Source of the DNA: Flavobacteriales bacterium UBA3431
GTDB taxonomy: Bacteria > Bacteroidota > Bacteroidia > Flavobacteriales > Schleiferiaceae
Direction: 5' to 3'
DNA: 6,508 nucleotides
Assembly (NCBI GenBank): GCA_002381225.1
Contig: DFSS01000001.1
Coordinates: 7,204 to 13,711 of the forward strand
Below are positions 1-6,508 of the stretch, in pieces. The position numbers were made by a program, and so were the translations under genes. Numbering within the stretch: the first letter of the stretch is position 1; every line of letters begins with the position of its first letter. A model generated the notes under the pieces. It worked only from the letters and a program-made list of their open reading frames with translations, ran no database searches and was not told the DNA's origin.

Positions 1-1581
1 GATGTCAAGATCAATATCATCGACACCCCAGGCCACGCGGACTTCGGCGGAGAGGTCGAACGCGTCTTAAACATGGCGGATGGCGTATTGCTGCTCGTCG
101 ACGCCTTTGAGGGGCCCATGCCCCAAACCCGATTTGTCCTCCAGAAGGCCCTACAATTGGGATTGAAGCCCATCGTGGTGGTCAATAAGGTGGACAAGCC
201 CAACTGCGATCCCGAAGCGGCCCATGAAGCGGTTTTTGACCTCATGTTCTCCTTGGACGCCACGGAAGAGCAACTTGACTTCCCATGCGTCTATGGTTCA
301 GCCAAAAACAACTGGATGGGCGAGGACTGGAAGAACCCGACGGACAGCATCGAGCCATTGATGGACATGGTCTTGTCGCATGTCCCAGCGGCCCAAGCAC
401 TAGAGGGCACCTCGCAACTCCTGATCACGTCCTTGGACTATTCGTCCTACACGGGCCGCATGGCCATCGGCCGCCTGCACCGCGGCACCTTAAAGGACAA
501 CCAACCGATTTGCTTGGTTAAGCGCGACGGAAGCATCACCAAGTCCCGAATCAAAGAGCTCTTTGTTTTTGAAGGGTTGGGGCGTGCGCGCGTTTCCGAA
601 GTTCATGCCGGTGAAATCTGTGCCTTCAACGGCATTGAGGGATTCGAAATTGGCGATACGGTTGCGGACTTCGAACATCCCGAAGCCATGCCTCCCATCA
701 CCATTGATGAGCCCACTATGAGCATGATCTTCACGATCAATGACTCCCCCTTCTTCGGCAAAGAAGGCAAGTTTGTGACCTCGCGTCACTTGAAAGACCG
801 CTTGGAAAAGGAATTGGAGAAGAACCTGGCCCTCCGCGTGGAGGCTACAGATTCAGCCGACACCTTCCGCGTCTTTGGCCGGGGCGTCTTGCACCTTTCC
901 GTCCTAATCGAAACCATGCGCCGCGAAGGCTACGAATTGCAAATTGGCAATCCTCAGGTCATCATCAAGGAAATCGACGGCATCAAATGTGAGCCCATCG
1001 AAGAATTGGTCATTGACTTGCCCGAATCCATGAGCGGAACCGCGGTAGAAATGGCCACGTTGCGCAAAGGCGAAATGCTCAATATGCAGCCCAAGGGCGA
1101 CCGCATGATTTTGACCTTTCACATTCCTTCCCGCGGCCTAATTGGTTTGCGCAATGGGTTGTTAACATCTACCGCTGGCGAAGCCATTATGAATCACCGC
1201 TTCTTGGAGTTTCAACCGCTCAAGGGAGATTTGCCCAAACGCACTAATGGCTCATTGGTTTCCATGGAGCAGGGCACCGCAATCGCTTATTCTATCGACC
1301 GCCTTCAGGATCGAGGCCGCTTCTTTATCGAGCCGGGTGATGAAATCTATGCAGGCCAAATTACCGGCGAACACACCCGCGGTTCAGATTTAGCCGTCAA
1401 CTTGACCAAGGGCAAGAAACTCACCAACGTCCGGGCTTCCGGAACGGATGATAAAGTGCGTATCGCCCCCGCCGTGAAGCTGCGCCTCGAGGAGGCATTG
1501 GAGTACATTCAAAGCGATGAGCTCGTAGAAATTACCCCCAACAGCCTTCGATTGCGCAAAATGAAAATGATGAAGGGCTAA
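1..1581 (+). CDS. typA: Translational GTPase TypA/BipA, 5'-truncated by window edge
   Basis: TypA/BipA is a ribosome-binding GTPase of the EF-G/LepA class that supports 50S assembly and translation under stress and cold. The frame is open from base 1, giving 526 visible residues. Against the E. coli protein, about 66 N-terminal residues (P-loop and switch I) lie outside. Seen in the sequence: the G3 motif DTPGHADF from residue 8, the G4 motif NKVD at residues 62-65, and the G5-like SAK at residues 100-102. A beta-barrel domain II follows (about 137-215). Next come the EF-G-like domain III, with the family stretch [14 protein letters not shown], and domain V, with [11 protein letters not shown]. 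The TypA-specific C-terminal domain carries [13 protein letters not shown] and ends in a short basic tail. EF-G, LepA and TetM lack that C-terminal signature, so the assignment is secure. The ATG at 73 is internal to the G domain and is not a start. An intrinsic terminator follows 54 bases after the stop. No frameshift or missing key residue is visible in the part shown. Confidence 0.97.
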   Translation, partial: DVKINIIDTPGHADFGGEVERVLNMADGVLLLVDAFEGPMPQTRFVLQKALQLGLKPIVVVNKVDKPNCDPEAAHEAVFDLMFSLDATEEQLDFPCVYGSAKNNWMGEDWKNPTDSIEPLMDMVLSHVPAAQALEGTSQLLITSLDYSSYTGRMAIGRLHRGTLKDNQPICLVKRDGSITKSRIKELFVFEGLGRARVSEVHAGEICAFNGIEGFEIGDTVADFEHPEAMPPITIDEPTMSMIFTINDSPFFGKEGKFVTSRHLKDRLEKELEKNLALRVEATDSADTFRVFGRGVLHLSVLIETMRREGYELQIGNPQVIIKEIDGIKCEPIEELVIDLPESMSGTAVEMATLRKGEMLNMQPKGDRMILTFHIPSRGLIGLRNGLLTSTAGEAIMNHRFLEFQPLKGDLPKRTNGSLVSMEQGTAIAYSIDRLQDRGRFFIEPGDEIYAGQITGEHTRGSDLAVNLTKGKKLTNVRASGTDDKVRIAPAVKLRLEEALEYIQSDELVEITPNSLRLRKMKMMKG

Positions 1582-1635
1582 ATCGCCTCCTACTCGGCGT
1601 TTTTCTCGCGAAAGACCGGGAAATATCTCTTTTAG

Positions 1636-1673
1636 CATGCCGCTCCCTCACAAGAGCGGCATGTTTTGTTTGT
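1636..1673 (+). terminator. Rho-independent terminator of typA
   Basis: A perfect 10-bp GC-rich inverted repeat has arms CATGCCGCTC (1636-1645) and GAGCGGCATG (1654-1663), with an 8-base loop. It is followed at once by the T-rich run TTTTGTTTGT (1664-1673). This is the textbook shape of an intrinsic terminator and it lies 54 bases after the typA stop. It overlaps the first ATG (1637) of the antiporter frame. Either that ATG is not used, or the hairpin sits in the antiporter leader and acts as an attenuator. Confidence 0.8.
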
Positions 1674-1684
1674 ACTTTTCCTTC

Positions 1685-2980
1685 GTGAACCACTTGATCA
1701 ACACCCCCTCTATCCTGATTGCGTTGGCCGCCATCGTGATTGTCTCGTATTTGTTCAATCTTTTGGCCAAAAAGACGCGCATCCCGAGCGTCCTCATGCT
1801 TTTGGGCATGGGCATCCTGTTTAATGTCGGGGGAAACTATGCCTCCTTCCCTCAACCAGATGTCCGTCCCGCGTTGGAAATTTTGGGTTCTGTGGGCTTG
1901 ATCATGATTGTTCTCGAAGCCGCGCTGGATTTGGAACTGCGCCGGGAACATACTGGAATGATAGGACGAAGCCTTGGGCTGACCCTTCTCGAAATGGGGG
2001 CCACCACCTTCTTCTTGTCCGCATTATTTCACGTCGGCATGGATGCCCCCTGGGACCGGGCGATCCTCTATGCGGTGCCTTTAAGCATCTTGAGTTCCGC
2101 CATCATCATTCCGTCGGTGGAGAATATGCGCCACGACCTGAAGGAATTCATGATTTACCAATCGACGTTTAGCGACATTTTGGGCATTATGCTCTTTTAC
2201 TTTCTCGTGGAGGGCTTCGAAAACCCAGGAGGAAGCACGGGTGAGTGGTTGATGCAATTCGGCTGGTCCTTTGGGGTGTCCATCCTGGTATCCGCCGTGT
2301 TCTCCTACCTCTTGGTCATCCTGCTCCAAAACATCAAAACGCAGCTCAAACTCTTCCTCTTGATCGCCGTGTTGATCCTCCTTTACGCGGTGGGCAAAAT
2401 GCTTCATCTGAGTTCTTTGCTGGTCATCTTAATTTTTGGCTTGATCCTCAACAATCCCAACTTGTTTTTCCCAGGCAAATTGCAGCGTTGGCTCAAAGCG
2501 GACATCGTCAGCGGACTCTTGAACGACTTCAAATTAATCACCCGGGAGACCGCATTCATTGTCCGAACATTCTTCTTTGTCGTCTTTGGCTACAGCATTG
2601 ACTTGGGCTCCTTGGCCAACCCCTTGGTGATCTTTTTTGCGCTCTTGGCGCTGGTGGGCATCTATCGAATCCGAACTGTCGCGATCCAATGGACCGTCCC
2701 CCAACCCCAAGCGGTTCTTACGTACATGGCGCCACGTGGCCTCATTACCATCTTGCTGTTTTATGCCATCCCTCCCACCATGGGCATCCCCCAATTTGAT
2801 AACGGCATTTTGCTCTATATCATTCTTGCGAGCTCCGTCTTTATGGCCTGGGGCATGGTTCGAAACCGTGACAAAGACGACCACCGCACCTTGGGTGAGG
2901 TCCTTCGCGAAACGGCCAGTGTCGATCCCGAAATGGCCCATGCTGAATCGAGCCATTCGGACCCTACAGAAGAGGCTTAA
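1685..2980 (+). CDS. Monovalent cation:proton antiporter (CPA superfamily)
   Basis: This is a polytopic inner-membrane protein predicted to exchange Na+ or K+ for H+. About 12-13 hydrophobic segments fill residues 7-395, followed by a hydrophilic cytosolic tail of roughly 35 residues. Family landmarks, counted from the GTG at 1685, are the RIPSVLMLLGMGI segment (32-44), the LEAALDLEL segment (77-85), a QSTFSD segment carrying the probable ion-binding Asp164, and a late conserved Arg351 in APRGLITILL. No TrkA-N/KTN or universal-stress domain is attached, unlike full KefB/C proteins. Start choice: the frame is open from ATG 1637 (447 residues), but that codon lies in the left arm of the typA terminator and would add 16 residues before the first membrane helix. 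ATG 1661 lies in the right arm. The GTG at 1685 (431 residues) puts the N-terminus directly before helix 1. No Shine-Dalgarno precedes any of the three. Class is firm; ion specificity cannot be read from the sequence. Confidence 0.9.
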   Translation: MNHLINTPSILIALAAIVIVSYLFNLLAKKTRIPSVLMLLGMGILFNVGGNYASFPQPDVRPALEILGSVGLIMIVLEAALDLELRREHTGMIGRSLGLTLLEMGATTFFLSALFHVGMDAPWDRAILYAVPLSILSSAIIIPSVENMRHDLKEFMIYQSTFSDILGIMLFYFLVEGFENPGGSTGEWLMQFGWSFGVSILVSAVFSYLLVILLQNIKTQLKLFLLIAVLILLYAVGKMLHLSSLLVILIFGLILNNPNLFFPGKLQRWLKADIVSGLLNDFKLITRETAFIVRTFFFVVFGYSIDLGSLANPLVIFFALLALVGIYRIRTVAIQWTVPQPQAVLTYMAPRGLITILLFYAIPPTMGIPQFDNGILLYIILASSVFMAWGMVRNRDKDDHRTLGEVLRETASVDPEMAHAESSHSDPTEEA

Positions 2981-3066
2981 TCCACCCAATCCGCGATAAA
3001 CAGATTAGTTTCACGCGTGCCGCCGTTGTTTCGATTGCTTGCAGTAATCCATTAGGTTCCATCCGG

Positions 3067-3071
3067 GGAGG
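3067..3071 (+). promoter_or_regulatory. Shine-Dalgarno-like GGAGG before ATG 3081
   Basis: GGAGG sits 9 bases upstream of an ATG at 3081 that is in frame with the M28 peptidase. It is the best Shine-Dalgarno match at any candidate start in the window. Using this start would add 21 residues ahead of the signal peptide. Members of the Bacteroidota rarely depend on such sites, and a promoter element lies downstream of this ATG, so it may be fortuitous. Confidence 0.3.
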
Positions 3072-3110
3072 AAAAAGAATATGGGGGTAGGTGTTTCATG
3101 GTCTTGCCAG

Positions 3111-3118
3111 TACATTTG
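3111..3118 (+). promoter_or_regulatory. Bacteroidota-type -7 promoter element TACATTTG
   Basis: TACATTTG matches the Bacteroidota -7 consensus TAnnTTTG exactly. It would start transcription near 3123-3127, leaving a leader of about 20 bases before the ATG at 3144. No TTTG or TTG -33 element is seen at the usual 17-23 base spacing; the nearest T-rich run, TTTC at 3094-3097, is too close. An 8-base degenerate match can occur by chance, but its position directly ahead of the preferred peptidase start supports it. Confidence 0.4.
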
Positions 3119-3143
3119 GCACAAACGTACATCCCCGAGTTAC

Positions 3144-4406
3144 ATGAAATTCCAGAATACCCCTTTCCGCTTTTACTTGGCCCTACTTACACTCGCAATG
3201 AGTGCTTTGACGTGGCAAGCGCACGCTCAAGACGCTCCAAAACTCAGCAAAGAAGCCCTGCAACTTCAAACGGATGTGAAGACTTTGGCCGACGACGCCA
3301 TGGAAGGGCGAAAAGTGGGAACCAAAGGCGAGAAAAAGGCCTCGGAATACTTGGTGAAGCGCTTTAAATCCATGGGAGTGGACGGGGCTATTTCCGACAG
3401 CAAAACGCCTTATTACGATTCTTTTGAGGCCCAACCTTCGGTCCATGGTACGCCTACGGGTCCCAAAATCACCGGCCGAAACGTAGTCGCCGTTCTACCC
3501 GGACAGGGCGAGGGCACCATCTACATTGGCGCCCATTACGACCATTGGGGATGGGGCGGTGAAGGCAGCCTATACCGTGGGGCAGATTCGGCCATTCACA
3601 ATGGGGCAGACGACAATGCTTCCGGAGTGGCTGCTGTCCTAGAACTTGCGCGCCGTTTCCACGACAGCCCACTTCAAAACACCGTCGTATTCATCGCTTT
3701 TTCAGGGGAAGAAATGGGGCTTTGGGGATCTAATGCCTTTGCAAAAGAACACCTGGGCGCCTTCCCCGCACCGCGCTTCATGATCAATATGGACATGGTC
3801 GGTCGTCTGAATGCCGAGCGTCAGCTGGCCGTTTATGGCACGGGGACCAGCCCTCTTTGGGATGGTCTGTTGGACGAGCAAAATGAATTCGGATTTGCAC
3901 TCAAGCGGGAAGTGTCAGGCGTTGGCCCCTCCGACCATACCTCTTTTTACTTGGCAGACATCCCCGTGCTACACTTTTTCACGGGGCAGCATGAGGACTA
4001 CCATCGCCCTTCGGACGATTGGGACAAAATCAACTATGCCGGCCTCGCCGATGTGGTGGACTACATCGAAGGCATTGTGCGTTCGGCCGATGCCCTCGGA
4101 GAGCTCCCTTTCTCCAAAACCAAAGATCAATCGGACGACACCCCTCGCTTCAAAGTGACCCTGGGCGTGGTCCCGGATTACCTCTACAGCGACCCTGGCA
4201 TGCGCATTGACGGCGTGAGCGAAGGACGTCCTGCCGCAAAGGCCGGCCTCGCTAAGGGAGATGTGGTCACCCAAATGGGCGACCAAGCCATCACCAGCAT
4301 GATGGATTACATGAAAGCGTTGAGCACCTTTACCAAAGGCCAAACCGTTCCCGTTACCGTTTTACGCAACGGTAATGCAACCGTGGTGCAAGTGACGTTT
4401 GATTGA
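3144..4406 (+). CDS. Secreted M28 zinc aminopeptidase with C-terminal PDZ domain
   Basis: This is a predicted exported di-zinc metallopeptidase of family M28, which removes N-terminal residues from peptides, probably in the periplasm or outside the cell. Residues 1-28 form a Sec signal peptide: basic start, hydrophobic core YLALLTLAMSAL, and likely cleavage after AHA before Gln29. The catalytic domain spans about 35-325 and keeps the whole M28 metal set: His131 in GAHYDH, Asp156 in NGADDNASG, Glu189-Glu190 in SGEEMGLWGS (general base and ligand), Asp217 in NMDMVGR, and His265 in PSDHTSF. The substrate-pocket motif YHRPSDD follows. Residues about 334-420 are a PDZ domain (GMRIDGVSEGRPAAKAGLAKGD), likely for substrate or partner recognition. 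No type IX secretion C-terminal domain and no lipobox cysteine are seen. The 420-residue start is chosen because it opens the signal peptide; an in-frame ATG at 3081 would give 441 residues. Exact substrate is not readable. Confidence 0.93.
   Translation: MKFQNTPFRFYLALLTLAMSALTWQAHAQDAPKLSKEALQLQTDVKTLADDAMEGRKVGTKGEKKASEYLVKRFKSMGVDGAISDSKTPYYDSFEAQPSVHGTPTGPKITGRNVVAVLPGQGEGTIYIGAHYDHWGWGGEGSLYRGADSAIHNGADDNASGVAAVLELARRFHDSPLQNTVVFIAFSGEEMGLWGSNAFAKEHLGAFPAPRFMINMDMVGRLNAERQLAVYGTGTSPLWDGLLDEQNEFGFALKREVSGVGPSDHTSFYLADIPVLHFFTGQHEDYHRPSDDWDKINYAGLADVVDYIEGIVRSADALGELPFSKTKDQSDDTPRFKVTLGVVPDYLYSDPGMRIDGVSEGRPAAKAGLAKGDVVTQMGDQAITSMMDYMKALSTFTKGQTVPVTVLRNGNATVVQVTFD
4352..4377. other. 10-bp stem-loop inside the 3' end of the peptidase gene
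   Basis: Arms CGTTACCGTT (4352-4361) and AACGGTAATG (4368-4377) pair over 10 positions, with one G-U pair and a 6-base loop. The hairpin lies in the last 20 codons of the peptidase and 32 bases beyond the polA stop on the other strand. Neither side has a T-run, so it is not a classical intrinsic terminator. It could mark a 3' end or stabilise converging transcripts, or it could be a by-product of the coding sequence. Confidence 0.4.
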
Positions 4407-4408
4407 AA

Positions 4409-6508
4409 TTAGTGCGCCTCCAACCAGGTAGCGCCCACACCCGTATCCGCCACTAAGGGCACTGCTAAGGGGTAGGCGTTTTCCATTTCTTCGACAACGA
4501 GCGCTTTGAGCGCATCCAATTCGGAGCGTTGAACATCGAAGACTAATTCGTCATGCACTTGCAAAATCATGGGGGATTGGAATCCTTCTTTTTGCATGCG
4601 GGCATGGACCTTGATCATCGCCAATTTCACGATGTCCGCCGCTGTTCCTTGGATGGGTGCATTGATGGCATTGCGCTCGGAATGGCCCCGAACTGCTTGG
4701 TTGCGCGAGTCAATGTCCCGTAAATAGCGACGTCGGCCCAGTAAGGTCTCCACGTAGCCCTTCGACCGTGCGGACGCTACTTGGTCGTCAATGTACTTTT
4801 TGATGCCGGGATAGGTCGCGAAGTAGCTGTCTATGACTTCTTTGGCTTCGGAGCGGGAAAGGGTGGTCTGATTGCTCAAGCCGAACGCAGACACCCCATA
4901 AATGATCCCGAAATTGACCGTCTTCGCGTGCGAACGCTGCTCGCGTGACACCTCCGAGAGGGGCACCCCAAAAACCTTGGCCGCCGTAGCCGCGTGAATG
5001 TCCTCGCCGCTCCGAAATGCCTCCAGCATCGCCGGATCTTGGCTCATGGAGGCAATGACGCGCAGTTCAATTTGCGAGTAGTCGGCACTAAGTAGGATGT
5101 GGTCGGAATCGCGTGCGACAAAGAGGTTGCGGACGCGGCGGCCGCGCTCCGTGCGGATCGGAATATTCTGCAAGTTCGGATTGGTCGACGATAGGCGGCC
5201 CGTCGCGGCCACGGCCTGGTTGAAGGTCGTGTGGATGCGGCCCGTCTTGGGATGGACCAACTTCGGCAAGGCATCGACATAGGTGCTTTTCAACTTGCCC
5301 ACCTGGCGCCATTCCAAGAGCTTTTCCACGATGGGATGCTCCTTCACATATCCTTCTAGAACTTCCTCGCCGGTGGCATACTGACCCGTTTTGGTCTTTT
5401 TTACTTTGCCGCGGCCTATCTGCAATCCATCAAAGAGGACATCCCCAAGCTGCTTGGGGGAGCCCAAGTTGAACGTTTGGCCCGCCAATTCGAAGACCTC
5501 CGCTTCCAACCGCGTCAAATCCTGCCCTAGCTCCTCTGAAAAGGCCGCAAGGCCCGCGCTGTCGACTTTCACACCCGCCATCTCCATGTCGGACAAGACG
5601 GAAATCAAGGGAGCCTCCATAGTTTGGTAAATGGACTGAACCCCTGTATCCTCCACAAGGGGCTGGAGGGTGTTGCGCAGGCGCCATGTGATGTCCGCAT
5701 CTTCCCCTGCATATTCCGCCACGGCGGCGGGGTCCGCATCGCGCATGGTCTTTTGGTTCTTTCCCTTGGGGCCGATCAAAGACGTAATGGGAATGGGCGT
5801 GTAGCCGAGCAGCTTTTGAGCCAAATCGTCCATCCCATGGCGCTGATCCGGCTCCACCAAATAGTGCATCAACATCGTGTCCACCAAGGGGCCTTGCACC
5901 CGAATGCCATAGTTCAGCAGGACCTGGTAGTCGTACTTCAAGTTGTGACCAACCTTTTCAATCGACGGATTTTCGAGCGGGCCACGCAAAGGATCAAGCA
6001 AGGCCATGGCCTCGGAACGGTCCGCAGGAAGCGCCACAAAGTAGGCCGTATGCGCCTCGTACGAAAAGGCGATGCCGACCAGCTCCGCTTCCAGCGTATC
6101 CAATGACGTGGTTTCCGTGTCAAAGCAAAACGCCGGCTGTTCCGCCAATTTGCGCGCAAAAAACTGCACGGCTACCACGTTGTCCAGCAAGGTGTAGGTG
6201 TGATTGGTCGACATGGCGTCGCTGCCTGGGAGCGACTCCAAGGCGGGGAGGGCTGTTCCAAAAAGGTCCATTTGCCCGTCGGTGGATGGAGCCGGAGCGG
6301 CGCTCGGAGTTCCTGATGCCCCAGGGGCTGCACTCGCCGACGCATTGGGCGCAGCTGGCGCAGACGGCAGCAAGCGGCGCTGAAGACTCCGGAATTCCAA
6401 TTCATCCAATAGCGTTTTGAGCTTGTCGGTGTCGGGGTCTTCCCGAAGCAGGTCGCGCTCATCCAAGTCAATGGGGACGTCGGTGAGGATGCGGGCGAGG
6501 ACCTTGGA
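4409..6508 (-). CDS. polA: DNA polymerase I, 5'-truncated by window edge (exonuclease and polymerase domains)
   Basis: Pol I fills gaps during excision repair and Okazaki-fragment maturation. The 699 visible residues run open to the right edge. The roughly 230-250-residue 5' nuclease domain lies outside, and only its last stretch (ILTDVPIDLDERDLL) is seen. Next come an Ala/Pro/Ser-rich linker and a QMDLF motif (bases 6260-6274). The 3'-5' exonuclease domain looks active: DTET (6110-6121) for Exo I, GHNLKYDYQ for Exo II, and YAGEDAD for Exo III. Many Pol I proteins have lost these residues. Polymerase motif A is DYSQIELR, with its Asp at 5081-5083. Motif B is HAKTVNFGIIYG, with Lys at 4922-4924, Phe at 4910-4912 (dideoxy-discriminating, as in E. 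coli) and Tyr at 4898-4900. Motif C is VHDE, with His-Asp-Glu at 4547-4555. TGRLSSTNPNLQNIP is also present. The TTG at 6464-6466 is internal, not a start. The stop lies 2 bases from that of the convergent peptidase gene. Confidence 0.98.
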   Translation of the reverse strand, partial: SKVLARILTDVPIDLDERDLLREDPDTDKLKTLLDELEFRSLQRRLLPSAPAAPNASASAAPGASGTPSAAPAPSTDGQMDLFGTALPALESLPGSDAMSTNHTYTLLDNVVAVQFFARKLAEQPAFCFDTETTSLDTLEAELVGIAFSYEAHTAYFVALPADRSEAMALLDPLRGPLENPSIEKVGHNLKYDYQVLLNYGIRVQGPLVDTMLMHYLVEPDQRHGMDDLAQKLLGYTPIPITSLIGPKGKNQKTMRDADPAAVAEYAGEDADITWRLRNTLQPLVEDTGVQSIYQTMEAPLISVLSDMEMAGVKVDSAGLAAFSEELGQDLTRLEAEVFELAGQTFNLGSPKQLGDVLFDGLQIGRGKVKKTKTGQYATGEEVLEGYVKEHPIVEKLLEWRQVGKLKSTYVDALPKLVHPKTGRIHTTFNQAVAATGRLSSTNPNLQNIPIRTERGRRVRNLFVARDSDHILLSADYSQIELRVIASMSQDPAMLEAFRSGEDIHAATAAKVFGVPLSEVSREQRSHAKTVNFGIIYGVSAFGLSNQTTLSRSEAKEVIDSYFATYPGIKKYIDDQVASARSKGYVETLLGRRRYLRDIDSRNQAVRGHSERNAINAPIQGTAADIVKLAMIKVHARMQKEGFQSPMILQVHDELVFDVQRSELDALKALVVEEMENAYPLAVPLVADTGVGATWLEAH

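Noticed and set aside
73..75. ATG at 73 as the start of typA
   Set aside because: The same frame is open back to base 1 and encodes the conserved G3 motif [16 protein letters not shown] upstream of it, so the gene is simply cut by the window edge.
1584..1605. CGCC/GGCG stem followed by TTTTTC as the typA terminator
   Set aside because: The stem is only 4 bp with an 8-base loop. The perfect 10-bp hairpin with a T-run at 1636-1673 is a far better terminator.
3012..3019. CACGCGTG palindrome in the gap before the peptidase as an operator
   Set aside because: It is a single 8-base palindrome with no second copy in the gap and no recognised regulator. Such palindromes occur by chance.
3098..3367. 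Separate small ORF overlapping the peptidase start in another frame
   Set aside because: It runs over the signal peptide and catalytic domain of a well-supported gene and its product has no recognisable features.
5624..6106. Plus-strand open frame of 160 codons opposite polA, as an antisense gene
   Set aside because: It is a compositional shadow of a moderately GC-rich conserved gene. The opposite strand carries intact proofreading motifs, and no promoter or family resemblance is seen.
6275..6367. GC-rich Ala/Pro/Ser linker of polA as a DNA repeat or an insertion
   Set aside because: The codons are mixed and no exact tandem unit is seen. It reads as ordinary low-complexity protein linker with the frame kept on both sides.
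6464..6466. TTG as the start of a shorter polymerase protein
   Set aside because: The frame continues without a stop to base 6508 and encodes typical Pol I sequence before it, so this Leu codon is internal.
1..6508. An undescribed multi-gene system (defence, mobile or biosynthetic)
   Set aside because: All four genes belong to well-known conserved families with unrelated roles. There are no repeats, integration scars, RNA genes or unknown co-directional genes to support one.

Overview
The window looks like ordinary chromosomal DNA from a member of the Bacteroidota, probably related to Flavobacteriia but with fairly GC-rich DNA (mid-50s percent, judged by eye). The pointers are the wording of the TypA and PolA proteins, a signal peptide ending in the 'AxA-Q' style common in this phylum, the general absence of Shine-Dalgarno sequences at the likely starts, and a perfect TAnnTTTG promoter -7 element ahead of the peptidase gene. 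Coding density is very high, and no gene-free stretch exceeds about 165 bases.

There are four protein genes. Three read rightward: (1) the 3' seven-eighths of typA/bipA, a ribosome-associated translational GTPase, cut by the left edge; (2) a monovalent cation:proton antiporter of the CPA superfamily; (3) a secreted M28 zinc peptidase with a C-terminal PDZ domain. The fourth, polA (DNA polymerase I), reads leftward and is cut by the right edge. Its proofreading exonuclease and polymerase domains are complete, and the 5' nuclease domain lies outside the window.

The most informative non-coding site is a perfect 10-bp hairpin followed by a T-rich run just after typA. It reads as the typA intrinsic terminator and also contains the first ATG of the antiporter reading frame, so that ATG is probably not the real start. 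The peptidase has two competing starts: an upstream ATG with a good Shine-Dalgarno sequence, and a downstream ATG that directly begins a classical signal peptide and sits behind the promoter element. The peptidase and polA converge with only 2 bases between their stop codons, and a 10-bp hairpin lies inside the last codons of the peptidase gene.

The genes are functionally unrelated (translation, ion homeostasis, envelope or periplasmic proteolysis, DNA repair and replication) and the layout does not suggest one pathway. I found no mobile element, CRISPR array, RNA gene or defence-like cassette, and I do not claim a new system. The points most worth a second look are a candidate sliding-clamp binding motif (QMDLF) in a low-complexity linker of PolA, and a changed ion-site signature in the antiporter.
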